A DNA stretch of 64,000 nucleotides from Actinosynnema sp042752395 (GTDB lineage: Bacteria; Actinomycetota; Actinomycetes; Mycobacteriales; Pseudonocardiaceae), in assembly GCF_042752395.1 (NCBI RefSeq), contig NZ_JBHYXZ010000011.1:31343-95342 (forward strand), written 5' to 3'. This document shows, piece by piece, positions 55,782 through 63,381 of the stretch (position 1 is the first letter of the stretch; each line of letters starts with the position of its first letter). Under the pieces are notes generated by a model. The model ran no database searches. It had not been told where the DNA came from and worked only from the letters and a program-made list of their open reading frames with translations. A program made the translations under genes and the position numbers.

Positions 55782-56069
55782 TGCACTGAACAGCGACAGC
55801 AGACGCCCTGGCTGGAGCTGATCACGCTGCGGGAACGGGACGGCCAAACCCAGACGGAGCTGGCCGAACGACTCGGCTGGACCCAGTCCTACGTCTCGCT
55901 CCTGGAGAGCGGCCGACGCAAGCCCACGCCGCGCGTGATCAAGACCATCGCCACCGCCCTCGCCGTCCCGTACTCGGTGCTCGTCCCGAGCCCGCGCGAC
56001 GGTGACGACGACAAGCCGTCCACCACCGACACCGACTCCGACACCCGGACGGGGGTGCCCGCCGCATGA
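55779..56069 (+). CDS. Small XRE repressor
   Basis: The protein (96 aa) is an XRE helix-turn-helix: LITLRERDGQTQTELAERLGWTQSYVSLLESGRR-type sequence at about residues 13-46, followed by KPTPRVIKTIATALAVPYSVL and an acidic tail. This is a cI/BldD-like repressor layout. It starts leaderless at ATG 55779 and is overlapped by operator boxes. It opens the long rightward operon. Confidence 0.82.
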   Translation: MCTEQRQQTPWLELITLRERDGQTQTELAERLGWTQSYVSLLESGRRKPTPRVIKTIATALAVPYSVLVPSPRDGDDDKPSTTDTDSDTRTGVPAA

Positions 56070-56326
56070 ACACCCCCACCGCCATCCCCGTGCAGCGCGA
56101 CGCGTCCACCATCGAGCCGCTGCCCGACCGGCTGCCCAAGCTCATGTACTCGGTCGCCGAGGCGGCACCGATGCTCGGCATGTCCGAGGCGCAGGTGCGC
56201 CGCCTGTGCCGCGAGAAGATCGTGCCCAGCCGCAACACCGGCAAGGCGTACTTCATCAGCGCCAACACGCTGCTGGAGTACGCCAAGGGCGCCGACGCGC
56301 CCGAGCGCATGCGGATCGCGTCATGA
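56066..56326 (+). CDS. Excisionase-like helix-turn-helix protein
   Basis: The protein (86 aa) has a MerR/excisionase-type HTH: LMYSVAEAAPMLGMSEAQVRRL, CREKIVPSRNTGKAYFISANTLLEY. Such proteins bind DNA at attachment sites or act as regulators. ATG at 56066 overlaps the XRE stop (ATGA). Confidence 0.75.
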   Translation: MNTPTAIPVQRDASTIEPLPDRLPKLMYSVAEAAPMLGMSEAQVRRLCREKIVPSRNTGKAYFISANTLLEYAKGADAPERMRIAS

Positions 56327-56598
56327 CCGCGCTCGCCACCGACCTCACCGACTCGCCGATGGTCACGGTCACCGAGATCACCGTGACCCGGCTCGACGCC
56401 TGCGACATCGACGACTGCACGGCCGACGCGCCGGTCACCGTCACCTGGGACGCGGTCGACGAGCCGTTCGGGTCGCTGTCCGCGTGCTGGCCGCACCACC
56501 GCACGGCCCTCGCCCGTGCGCTGGACGACGCGGCCGACGACACCGTGGTCCAGGTCGAGCTGTGCACCGTGCCTACCGTGCTGGCGGTGGCCGCATGA
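56323..56598 (+). CDS. Small hypothetical protein
   Basis: The protein (91 aa) begins MTALATDLTDSPMVTVTEIT and has two cysteines in DACDIDDCTAD and one in SACWPHH, a possible zinc knuckle. ATG at 56323 overlaps the upstream stop. Family not recognised. Confidence 0.55.
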   Translation: MTALATDLTDSPMVTVTEITVTRLDACDIDDCTADAPVTVTWDAVDEPFGSLSACWPHHRTALARALDDAADDTVVQVELCTVPTVLAVAA

Positions 56599-57053
56599 CG
56601 AAGACCACGCTTCCCCGGATCCTGTTCACCGGATCCCAGACCTGGGACGACCCGACCCTCATCTGGCGCGAGTGCGACGACCTGCTCGCCGAGTACGGGC
56701 CGTTCGTCGCCGTCCACGGCGCCTGCCCGCGCGGTGCCGACAAGCACGTCGCCGACTGGATCACGACCCGGCGCGCCGACGGCGTCCAAGTCGCCGAGGA
56801 ACCGCACCCCGCCGACTGGGAGAACTGCACCCCGGGCTGCCGCGCCGGCCACCGCCGGGTCAACCGGCGCGGCACCGAGTACTGCCCTCTCGCGGGGCAC
56901 CGCCGCAACCGCGACATGTGCGCTCTCGGGCCCTACCGCACCTACCGGGCGTTCATCCGCGACGGCTCGTCGGGTGCCACCGGCTGTGCGAACCAAGCCG
57001 AGCGGCACGGCATCGTCGGTGCCCGCATCCCGTATCCGGTGGGTGTCCGATGA
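56595..57053 (+). CDS. SLOG-family (DUF2493) protein
   Basis: The protein (152 aa) starts with ILFTGSQTWDDPTLI and has GACPRGADKHVADWI, the conserved GxxxGAD of DUF2493/YspA-type SLOG proteins, which bind nucleotide derivatives. A cysteine-rich C-terminus follows (CTPGC, YCPLAGH, MCALGP). These proteins are common in actinophages. ATG overlaps the upstream stop. Confidence 0.75.
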   Translation: MTKTTLPRILFTGSQTWDDPTLIWRECDDLLAEYGPFVAVHGACPRGADKHVADWITTRRADGVQVAEEPHPADWENCTPGCRAGHRRVNRRGTEYCPLAGHRRNRDMCALGPYRTYRAFIRDGSSGATGCANQAERHGIVGARIPYPVGVR

Positions 57054-57904
57054 CGTGGCCCGACTGGCACCGCAAGCACGTCGTGTGCTTCGACGTGGAG
57101 ACCACCGGTCCGGACCCGGAGACGGCGCTGATCGTCACCGCGGACTTCGTCCAACTCGACCTCGATACCGGCGAGATCGTCTCCACGCGCTCGTACCTCG
57201 CCGACCCGGGCGTCGAGATCCCCGCCGAGGCGACCGCGGTGCACGGGATCACCACCGAGCACGCCCGTGAGCACGGCCAGCCCGCTGACGAGGTCGCACT
57301 GCTGGTGCTCAACGACATCGAGGTCGCGTGGGGCGACGCGCTGCCGCTCGTCGGGTTCAACATCGCCTACGACCTCACCGTCGTCGACCGCGAGCTGCGA
57401 CGCCACCACGAGATGGAGTTCAAGCTCGCCGGTCCGGTGTTGGACCCGTACGTCATCGACCGCGGGGTGGATCGGTACCGCAAGGGCAAGCGGAAGCTGA
57501 CCGACCTGTGCGCGCTGTACGGCGTGTCGCTGGAGAACGCGCACAACTCGGCGGCGGACGCCGAGGCCGCCGGCCGGCTGCTGAAGGCGCTGGCGAACAA
57601 GTACCAGAACAAGGTCGGCAGGCGGGGTCTGCGCGACCTGTGGCGCTCGCAGTGCGCGTGGTACCGCACCTGGGCGGAGGGCTTGGAGCGGTACTTCCGC
57701 AGCCAGGACACCACGCCCGCCGACCGCGAGTACTGGGACGCGCACGAGCACCGGGCTCGCTGCGACGCGTTGGACGACTCGCGGAACGTGTGCGCTTGCG
57801 GTCCGGCGCCGACAGCGTCGCCGGAGCGGATCGCGAAGGTGACGGTCGATCCGCACTGGCCGTTGAAGCCGCTGCCCGTGGCCACCGAGGCGGCAGCCCG
57901 ATGA
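57050..57904 (+). CDS. 3'-5' exonuclease (DnaQ-like)
   Basis: The protein (284 aa) has the DEDD exonuclease motifs: CFDVETTGPDPET (ExoI, D and E), GFNIAYDLTVVDREL (ExoII, conserved N/D) and NSAADAEAAGRLL (ExoIII with DA-D). This is the DnaQ/PolC-epsilon type. A cysteine-bearing C-terminal region (RNVCACGPAP) follows. It may trim DNA during element replication. ATG at 57050 overlaps the previous stop. Confidence 0.85.
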   Translation: MTWPDWHRKHVVCFDVETTGPDPETALIVTADFVQLDLDTGEIVSTRSYLADPGVEIPAEATAVHGITTEHAREHGQPADEVALLVLNDIEVAWGDALPLVGFNIAYDLTVVDRELRRHHEMEFKLAGPVLDPYVIDRGVDRYRKGKRKLTDLCALYGVSLENAHNSAADAEAAGRLLKALANKYQNKVGRRGLRDLWRSQCAWYRTWAEGLERYFRSQDTTPADREYWDAHEHRARCDALDDSRNVCACGPAPTASPERIAKVTVDPHWPLKPLPVATEAAAR

Positions 57905-58128
57905 CCGCGCCGGACCTCGCGAACGGCTGGTTCACGCTTCCGGGCTGGACCCGCGCGCACGCCCTAGTCCAGTACGGCTCGATGGGCGCGATCCCGCTGT
58001 ACCTGACCGAGTGCGAGCGCGAGTACCAGGTGTCCGTTCCGGAGGTGGACGAGCCGACCGTCGCGCCCACCGACATGCCGCGCTGCAAGTCCTGCACGGC
58101 GAAGAGCACTGCGGCGGGTACGCCATGA
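57901..58128 (+). CDS. Small hypothetical protein
   Basis: The protein (75 aa) begins MTAPDLANGWFTLPGWTRAH and has a CKSC motif near its end. ATG overlaps the previous stop. Function unknown. Confidence 0.5.
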   Translation: MTAPDLANGWFTLPGWTRAHALVQYGSMGAIPLYLTECEREYQVSVPEVDEPTVAPTDMPRCKSCTAKSTAAGTP

Positions 58129-58436
58129 CCCACATCCCCGTGAACCCTCATTGGACCGAGCGCAGCAACAACATCGACCAGATCCGCTCTGCCAAGGAGT
58201 CGGTCGAGCTGACGTTCTGGCCGTACGGCTACCAGATGCCCGACACCGGCCTCGCGCTCTTGGCCCTGCACTGGGCGTCCGTCTCGGATGACCGTGGCGG
58301 CGTGCAGTCGATCATCCGCCGCGTGGCGACGCTGCTCGACATCGACGGTGTCAAGGGCCTGCGGTCCGCCTGCGACGAAGTCATCCAGCAGATGGAAGGA
58401 CGTGGCAACGACGCCGAGGAGGACGAGGAAACGTGA
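58125..58436 (+). CDS. Small hypothetical protein
   Basis: The protein (103 aa) begins MTHIPVNPHWTERSNNIDQI. It has an amphipathic C-terminal half and ends in a charged EDEET tail. ATG overlaps the previous stop. Function unknown. Confidence 0.5.
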   Translation: MTHIPVNPHWTERSNNIDQIRSAKESVELTFWPYGYQMPDTGLALLALHWASVSDDRGGVQSIIRRVATLLDIDGVKGLRSACDEVIQQMEGRGNDAEEDEET

Positions 58437-59278
58437 GCGCCCCGAAGAAGATCGACGTCGCCCCGTACCGCAACAACCGCGGCTACTACGTCACCCCCTA
58501 CGGCCGCTTCCTCTCCGTCACCACCATCCTCAACAAAGCCGTCCCCAAGGACGGCCTGCCCTACTGGGCCGCCAACGAAGTCGCCCGCGAAGCACTCGCC
58601 TCGGTGCCCATGCTCGCCCGCGCCCGCACCGACGCCGCCCGCGTCGAGGCGTACGACCACCTGCGCGGAGCCGCGAACCGCATCCGCGACGACGCCGCCG
58701 AACTCGGCACCGCCATCCACAGTGCCATCCACGCCGACATCGTCGGCAAGCCCTGGCCCGAACCGACCGACGAGCAGGCCCCGTTCCTGGCCGCGTTCCG
58801 TCGGTTCGTCGCCGACTGGCACCCCGAGTGGGAAGCCAGCGAGCTGGTCGTCGCCAACCCCGCCGACCGGTGGGCCGGCACCTGCGACTGGTGGGCGTGG
58901 CTCACCCTGCCCGACCTCGGGCGCGTGCTGGTGTGCGGCGACACCAAGACCGGCAAGCCGGACCGCGACCGCAAGCGGCCCACCTACCCCGAGACCGCCA
59001 TGCAGCTGTCCGCGTACCGGCGCGGCACGGTCGGCTGGCTGCGCGACGGCACCGAGGTCGAACCGCCCCGCGCCGAGCATGCCGTCGTGCTGCACCTGCG
59101 CCCCGACCACTACCCCGCCTGCGGCTACGCCCTCGCTCCGGTCAACACCAGCGACGACGTCTACGCCTGGTTCCTCCACGCCCGCGATGTCGCCTACTCC
59201 GCCACGGCGCTGGCGAAGACCGCGATTGGCGAGCCCTACGAGTACCCCGCCCCTACACCCGTCAGCGAGGTCGCCTGA
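58433..59278 (+). CDS. PD-(D/E)XK-type nuclease
   Basis: The protein (281 aa) has GTCDWWAWL...VCGDTKTGK, a G-x-x-D and D-x-K-T-G pair that matches the PD-(D/E)XK nuclease core used by RecB-like, Cas4-like and YqaJ exonucleases. The upstream AELGTAIHSAIHADIVG is the typical helical motif with the conserved H. It may be the recombination exonuclease of the element. GTG at 58433 overlaps the previous stop. Confidence 0.8.
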   Translation: MSAPKKIDVAPYRNNRGYYVTPYGRFLSVTTILNKAVPKDGLPYWAANEVAREALASVPMLARARTDAARVEAYDHLRGAANRIRDDAAELGTAIHSAIHADIVGKPWPEPTDEQAPFLAAFRRFVADWHPEWEASELVVANPADRWAGTCDWWAWLTLPDLGRVLVCGDTKTGKPDRDRKRPTYPETAMQLSAYRRGTVGWLRDGTEVEPPRAEHAVVLHLRPDHYPACGYALAPVNTSDDVYAWFLHARDVAYSATALAKTAIGEPYEYPAPTPVSEVA

Positions 59279-60330
59279 TGCCCATCCTCGACTTGCAGAA
59301 GCGGTCCCGTGAGCTGGGCCGCATCCGCATCGGCCAGGTCGTGCCCACCGCCAAGGGCGGCACGCGCCCGGCGAAGCTCGACCGGTTCCGCCTCACCAGC
59401 GCCTCCCGCGAACTGCTGGAGAAGGTCGCCGCGCTCTACGGCGGCGAGGTCAAGCCCTGGTCCCCGCAGGGCGGCGGCGCCGACGCCTTCGAGGTCGTCA
59501 CCACCGCCACCCGCCTGCCGATCCTCGTCCCGCCGCAGCCCATCACCCAGTGGTACGAGCTGTGGTCCGGCGGCGGCTGCGCCCGACGTTGCGACGGCCA
59601 GCGCGAGGTGCTCACCGAGAAGCCGTGCCTGTGCGACCCGGACCCGACCCGACGGCAGTGCAAGCCCACCACCCGGCTCAACGTCGTGCTGAAGGACGTC
59701 GAAGGACTGGGCGTGTGGCGGCTGGAATCCCACGGCTACTACGCCGCCGTCGAGCTGCCCGAGTCCGCCGAGTTCCTCGCGCGCGCCGGCGCGTACGTGT
59801 CCGGGTGGCTGTCGCTGGAGGCCCGCACCGCCAAGCGCAACGGCAAGACCATGCAGTGGATGACGCCTGTGCTGGAGGTGGACATCACCCCGGCCGCGCT
59901 GCTCGGCGGCACCACGGCCCCGGCCGCGATCGGCGCGGCGCAGCCCACGGTGGCCGCGCTGCCCGCCGCTCCGGCCGTGCCGCAGGACGACGACAATCTG
60001 ATCGTCGCGCTCGCCGCCGCGAAGTCGCTGGCCGACGTGCAGGAGCTGTGGAACCGGGCAGGCGCGGCCGGGATGACGCTCACGCCCACGTTGAAGCAGG
60101 CGTTCGCGGACCGAGGTCAGCACTTCCGGCAGTTGGAGGAGCAGGCCGCGCTCGACCAGCTCGACGAAGACCAGCTGTGGCAGCAGATCCTCGCCACCGC
60201 CCCGGAGTCGTGGGACACGCAGGCGGTCGAGCTGCACTTCTCCGAGACCACCGGGGTGGACGCGGGCGCGGCGACCGCCGACGACATGCGCCGCTACCTC
60301 CAGCAGCGCGCCGCCGGGACCGGCGCCTGA
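59278..60330 (+). CDS. Recombination directionality factor-like protein (gp3 type)
   Basis: The protein (350 aa) begins MPILDLQKRSRELGRIRIGQ and contains QWYELWSGGGCARRCDGQRE, a cysteine-rich KPCLCDPDPTRRQCKP, and GLGVWRLESHGYYAAVELPE. These are features I associate with the actinophage family labelled recombination directionality factor-like (phiC31 gp3 type, often called hydrolase or metal-binding protein). Such factors switch a serine integrase to excision. The C-terminal 130 residues are extra. ATG overlaps the upstream stop (TGATG). The assignment rests on pattern memory only. Confidence 0.6.
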   Translation: MPILDLQKRSRELGRIRIGQVVPTAKGGTRPAKLDRFRLTSASRELLEKVAALYGGEVKPWSPQGGGADAFEVVTTATRLPILVPPQPITQWYELWSGGGCARRCDGQREVLTEKPCLCDPDPTRRQCKPTTRLNVVLKDVEGLGVWRLESHGYYAAVELPESAEFLARAGAYVSGWLSLEARTAKRNGKTMQWMTPVLEVDITPAALLGGTTAPAAIGAAQPTVAALPAAPAVPQDDDNLIVALAAAKSLADVQELWNRAGAAGMTLTPTLKQAFADRGQHFRQLEEQAALDQLDEDQLWQQILATAPESWDTQAVELHFSETTGVDAGAATADDMRRYLQQRAAGTGA

Positions 60331-60527
60331 TGAGCGGCGACCAGGTGCCGATCGGCGACTGGCCCGACCACCTGTCCGGCACCGTCCCGCAGCCCGTCGA
60401 GCCCGGCACCGCGGAGGCCGCCGACCGCATCCGCGCCGCCGTCGCCGATCAGCTCTCCGACCTCGAAGCCACCACCCGCGCCGCCGTCCGCGCCGCGATC
60501 CCTCACGAACCCGGAGAACAAGCATGA
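60330..60527 (+). CDS. Small hypothetical protein
   Basis: The protein (65 aa) begins MSGDQVPIGDWPDHLSG; it is proline- and alanine-rich with a charged helix. Its ATG overlaps the preceding TGA by one base. Function unknown. Confidence 0.5.
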   Translation: MSGDQVPIGDWPDHLSGTVPQPVEPGTAEAADRIRAAVADQLSDLEATTRAAVRAAIPHEPGEQA

Positions 60528-61306
60528 GCGTCCGCATCATCACCGCCGACTTCCTCGCCCTACTCGACGACCTCATCCCCACCGCCGCCCCCGAGCAGGG
60601 CGTCGCCGGCTACGCCGGGATCCTGTTCCACTCCGACCGCGTCGAAGAGGGATCCGACCCCGGCAAGACCAACGTGCTCGTCGGCACCTCCATCAACGGC
60701 ATCTCCGTCGGCCACGCCTGGACCGAAGCCGGCGGCACCCTCCCGCCGACCGCGTTCCCGATCCAGTACTGCCACGCCCTCAAGGTGTCGCTGAAGAAGC
60801 TGCTCACCAAGGACAACCGCGAGACCCACGTCACCGAGATCAGCCGCGACGGCGACCTGGTCGTCATCCAGGAAGACCCGGACCTGTTCGGCAACGGGTT
60901 CAAGCAGTCGTTCGAGCAGGGCAAGCTGTCCGACTTCCCCCACCGCACCGCGTTCGGCGTGCTCGGCGAGGTCCACGTCACGCCGTCCGAGCACCGCGGC
61001 CCGCGCACCCCGCGCGTCGACTTCTCCGCAGCCGAGATGGCCAAGTTCGCCGCGATCGCCGCCCGCCACGGCGGCACCATCGAGGTGTTCGTGGCCCACC
61101 AGCGGATGCCCGTACACATCCAGATCGGATGGCGCTACCGCGGGATCATCATCCCCGCGAGCTGGTCCGACGAGATGAGCGACGGCGTCGAGCCCAGCAT
61201 CGGCGTCTACCCGTGCGACCTGCCCGACCCCGAGCCGGGCGACACGCCGGACCTGCGCACCGCCACCGGCGTGTTCGTCAGCAGCACGGCAGGCCGCGAT
61301 GAGTAG
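60524..61306 (+). CDS. Hypothetical protein, possibly sliding-clamp-like
   Basis: The protein (260 aa) begins MSVRIITADFLALLDDLIPT and has segments such as GTSINGISVGHAWTE and SLKKLLTKDNRETHVTEISRDGDLVVIQ that faintly resemble DnaN domains. The similarity is weak and the length is two thirds of a beta clamp (three domains, about 370 aa). No catalytic motif. Position between the recombination genes fits a DNA-processing protein. Confidence 0.4.
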   Translation: MSVRIITADFLALLDDLIPTAAPEQGVAGYAGILFHSDRVEEGSDPGKTNVLVGTSINGISVGHAWTEAGGTLPPTAFPIQYCHALKVSLKKLLTKDNRETHVTEISRDGDLVVIQEDPDLFGNGFKQSFEQGKLSDFPHRTAFGVLGEVHVTPSEHRGPRTPRVDFSAAEMAKFAAIAARHGGTIEVFVAHQRMPVHIQIGWRYRGIIIPASWSDEMSDGVEPSIGVYPCDLPDPEPGDTPDLRTATGVFVSSTAGRDE

Positions 61307-62369
61307 CAACAGCGCCATCGAGTGGACCGAGACCACCTGGAACCCCGTCACCGGCTGCGACAAGACGTCCGCCGGCTGCGGCCAGCCCCGCTGGGACGGT
61401 GACGACACCGGCGGCTGCTACGCGCTCGCCATGGCCAAGCGGCTCAAGGCCATGGGCTCCGACAAGTACCAGCGAGACGGCAACCCGCGCAGCAGCGGGC
61501 CCGGCTTCGCCGTCACCATGCACCCCGACGTCCTCAACCAGCCACTGCACTGGCGGCAGCCGCGGCGCGTGTTCGTCAACTCGATGAGCGACCTGTTCCA
61601 CCCGCTCGTGAGCGACGACTTCATCGCCCGCACCTTCGCCATCATGCAGCTCGCCGGCCAGCACACCTTCCAAATCCTGACCAAGCGCAGCCCACGCATG
61701 CGGCACCTGCTCGGCGACCGCGAGTTCCTCACCCACGTCGACGACCACCGCGCCCGCCTCGCGCCCGGCTGCGGCGACGTCACCTGGCCGCTGCCCAACG
61801 TGTGGCTCGGCGTGTCCGCCGAGGACCAGCTGCACGGCGACCGCCGCATCAGCGACCTGCGCCGCACCCCCGCCGCCGTGCGGTTCGTGTCCGCCGAACC
61901 ACTGCTCGGGCCGCTCGACCTCACCCGCCACCTCGCCCCGCACACCACCACCGCCTGGACCCCGCAGCACCTGCACGACACCGCGCAGAAGCGCCTGCTC
62001 GCCCAGCATGTGCGCGCCGCCGCCCGCCGCCTCGGCGACTACTACATCGACTGGGTCATCGCGGGCGGCGAGTCCGGGCCCGGTGCCCGCCCGATGCACC
62101 CGACGTGGGCCCGCGCGCTGCGCGACCAGTGCGCCGCAGCCGGCGTGGCGTTCTTCTTCAAGCAGCGCGGCGAGTGGACCTGGCAACGACCCGAGCAGGG
62201 CGACCTGTACGCCGACCTGTACGTGGACGAGGCCACCGGCCGCACCGCCGACGCCAGCCAGATCGACCCGCTCGGCTCGTGGCAGGGCGTGTGGCGCGTC
62301 GGCAAGAAGCGCGCCGGCCGGATGCTCGACGGCCGCACCCACGACGACTACCCGGCGGTGCGAGCATGA
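61299..62369 (+). CDS. DUF5131 (phage Gp37/Gp68) family protein
   Basis: The protein (356 aa) begins with IEWTETTWNPVTGCDKTSAG and GGCYALAMAKRLKAM, then RRVFVNSMSDLFHPLVSDDF and VIAGGESGPGARPM, all DUF5131 signatures, and ends with FFFKQRGEW. The three cysteines of the radical-SAM-like N-terminal motif are present, but the second and third are separated by 12 residues (GQPRWDGDDTGG inserted), while the usual spacing is two. It is a three-Cys-motif protein; its usual partner TcmP is not seen here. The biochemical function of the family is uncertain. Confidence 0.82.
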   Translation: MSSNSAIEWTETTWNPVTGCDKTSAGCGQPRWDGDDTGGCYALAMAKRLKAMGSDKYQRDGNPRSSGPGFAVTMHPDVLNQPLHWRQPRRVFVNSMSDLFHPLVSDDFIARTFAIMQLAGQHTFQILTKRSPRMRHLLGDREFLTHVDDHRARLAPGCGDVTWPLPNVWLGVSAEDQLHGDRRISDLRRTPAAVRFVSAEPLLGPLDLTRHLAPHTTTAWTPQHLHDTAQKRLLAQHVRAAARRLGDYYIDWVIAGGESGPGARPMHPTWARALRDQCAAAGVAFFFKQRGEWTWQRPEQGDLYADLYVDEATGRTADASQIDPLGSWQGVWRVGKKRAGRMLDGRTHDDYPAVRA

Positions 62370-62851
62370 CCGCCGCACTCGTCGCCCTCATCGGACCGCC
62401 GGGTGCGGGCAAGACCAGCGAACGCCACCTCTACCCGCACGCCCAGGTCGTCAGCCTCGACGACAACCGCCGCCTGCTGTCCTGGTGCGGCTGCTCCAGC
62501 AACCAGGATCCGATCCTGCGCGCGCACGCCGTCGAACTCGCCTTCAGCACCGCCCGCAGCGCACTCGCCGCAGGCTGCACCGTGCTGTGGGACGCCACCA
62601 ACGCCGACCCCGCCGACCGACGCGCGTTGCTCGTGCTCGCCGCCGAGTACCACGCCACTACTACCGCGGTTCTGGTGCTGCCGCGCCCGAGCACCGTGCT
62701 CCGGCGCAACAACCGCCGCGACCAACGCCCGTGCGCCTGCGGCTACGCGCGCCGCGTGCCCGACGACGTCGTGCTGGCCATGTACGACGCGATCAACCGG
62801 GACCAGTGGTCGCTGGACACCGAAGGGTGGAGCGAGGTGAGGATCGCGTGA
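62366..62851 (+). CDS. P-loop kinase-like protein
   Basis: The protein (161 aa) begins with VALIGPPGAGKTSERHL (Walker A) and has a later WDATNADPADRRALLVLA segment as in polynucleotide-kinase-like AAA_33 proteins. The tail DQRPCACGYARRVPDD is cysteine-bearing. ATG overlaps the previous stop. Substrate may be a nucleic-acid end or nucleotide. Confidence 0.75.
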   Translation: MTAALVALIGPPGAGKTSERHLYPHAQVVSLDDNRRLLSWCGCSSNQDPILRAHAVELAFSTARSALAAGCTVLWDATNADPADRRALLVLAAEYHATTTAVLVLPRPSTVLRRNNRRDQRPCACGYARRVPDDVVLAMYDAINRDQWSLDTEGWSEVRIA

Positions 62852-63381
62852 GCGAACGTCTCGTCACCGACCAGGACGGCAACCTCTTCGAGACGTCCAC
62901 TGCGACGTTCGACAGCCGCCGCCTCTACCGCTACCGCCTCACCCGCACCTGGGACACCAGCGCGCCGCCGCTGATGTTCATCATGCTCAACCCCAGCACC
63001 GCCGACGCCTTCGTGCCCGACCCCACCATCACCCGCTGCATCGGCTTCGCCAAGCGCGAAGGTGCCGGTGGGCTCGTCGTGTGCAACCTCTTCGGGTTCC
63101 GCGCCACCAACCCCAACGAACTGCTCTACCACCCCCACCCCGTCGGCAACAGCAACGACGAACTCCTCGTCGACAGCCTCGCCCACGTCGACCGCGTCAT
63201 CGTCGCCTGGGGCGTACCGGGCCGGCTCCACGACCGCGACCGCAAGGTCATGCGGCTGCTCGCGGAGCACGGCGTCGAGCCGTTGTGCCTCGACGTCACC
63301 AAGGACGGCCTGCCGAAGCACCCGCTGTACGTCAAAGCCGACCAGCCCCTGCAGCCCTACCACCCGGAGCACCTCGCATGA
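62848..63381 (+). CDS. DUF1643 protein
   Basis: The protein (177 aa) has FIMLNPSTADAFVPDPTITR, the DUF1643 hallmark LNPSxAD, then VCNLFGFRATNPNELLYH and VIVAWGVPGRLHDRDRKVM. Function unknown; common in phages and plasmids. GTG overlaps the previous stop. Confidence 0.85.
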   Translation: MSERLVTDQDGNLFETSTATFDSRRLYRYRLTRTWDTSAPPLMFIMLNPSTADAFVPDPTITRCIGFAKREGAGGLVVCNLFGFRATNPNELLYHPHPVGNSNDELLVDSLAHVDRVIVAWGVPGRLHDRDRKVMRLLAEHGVEPLCLDVTKDGLPKHPLYVKADQPLQPYHPEHLA

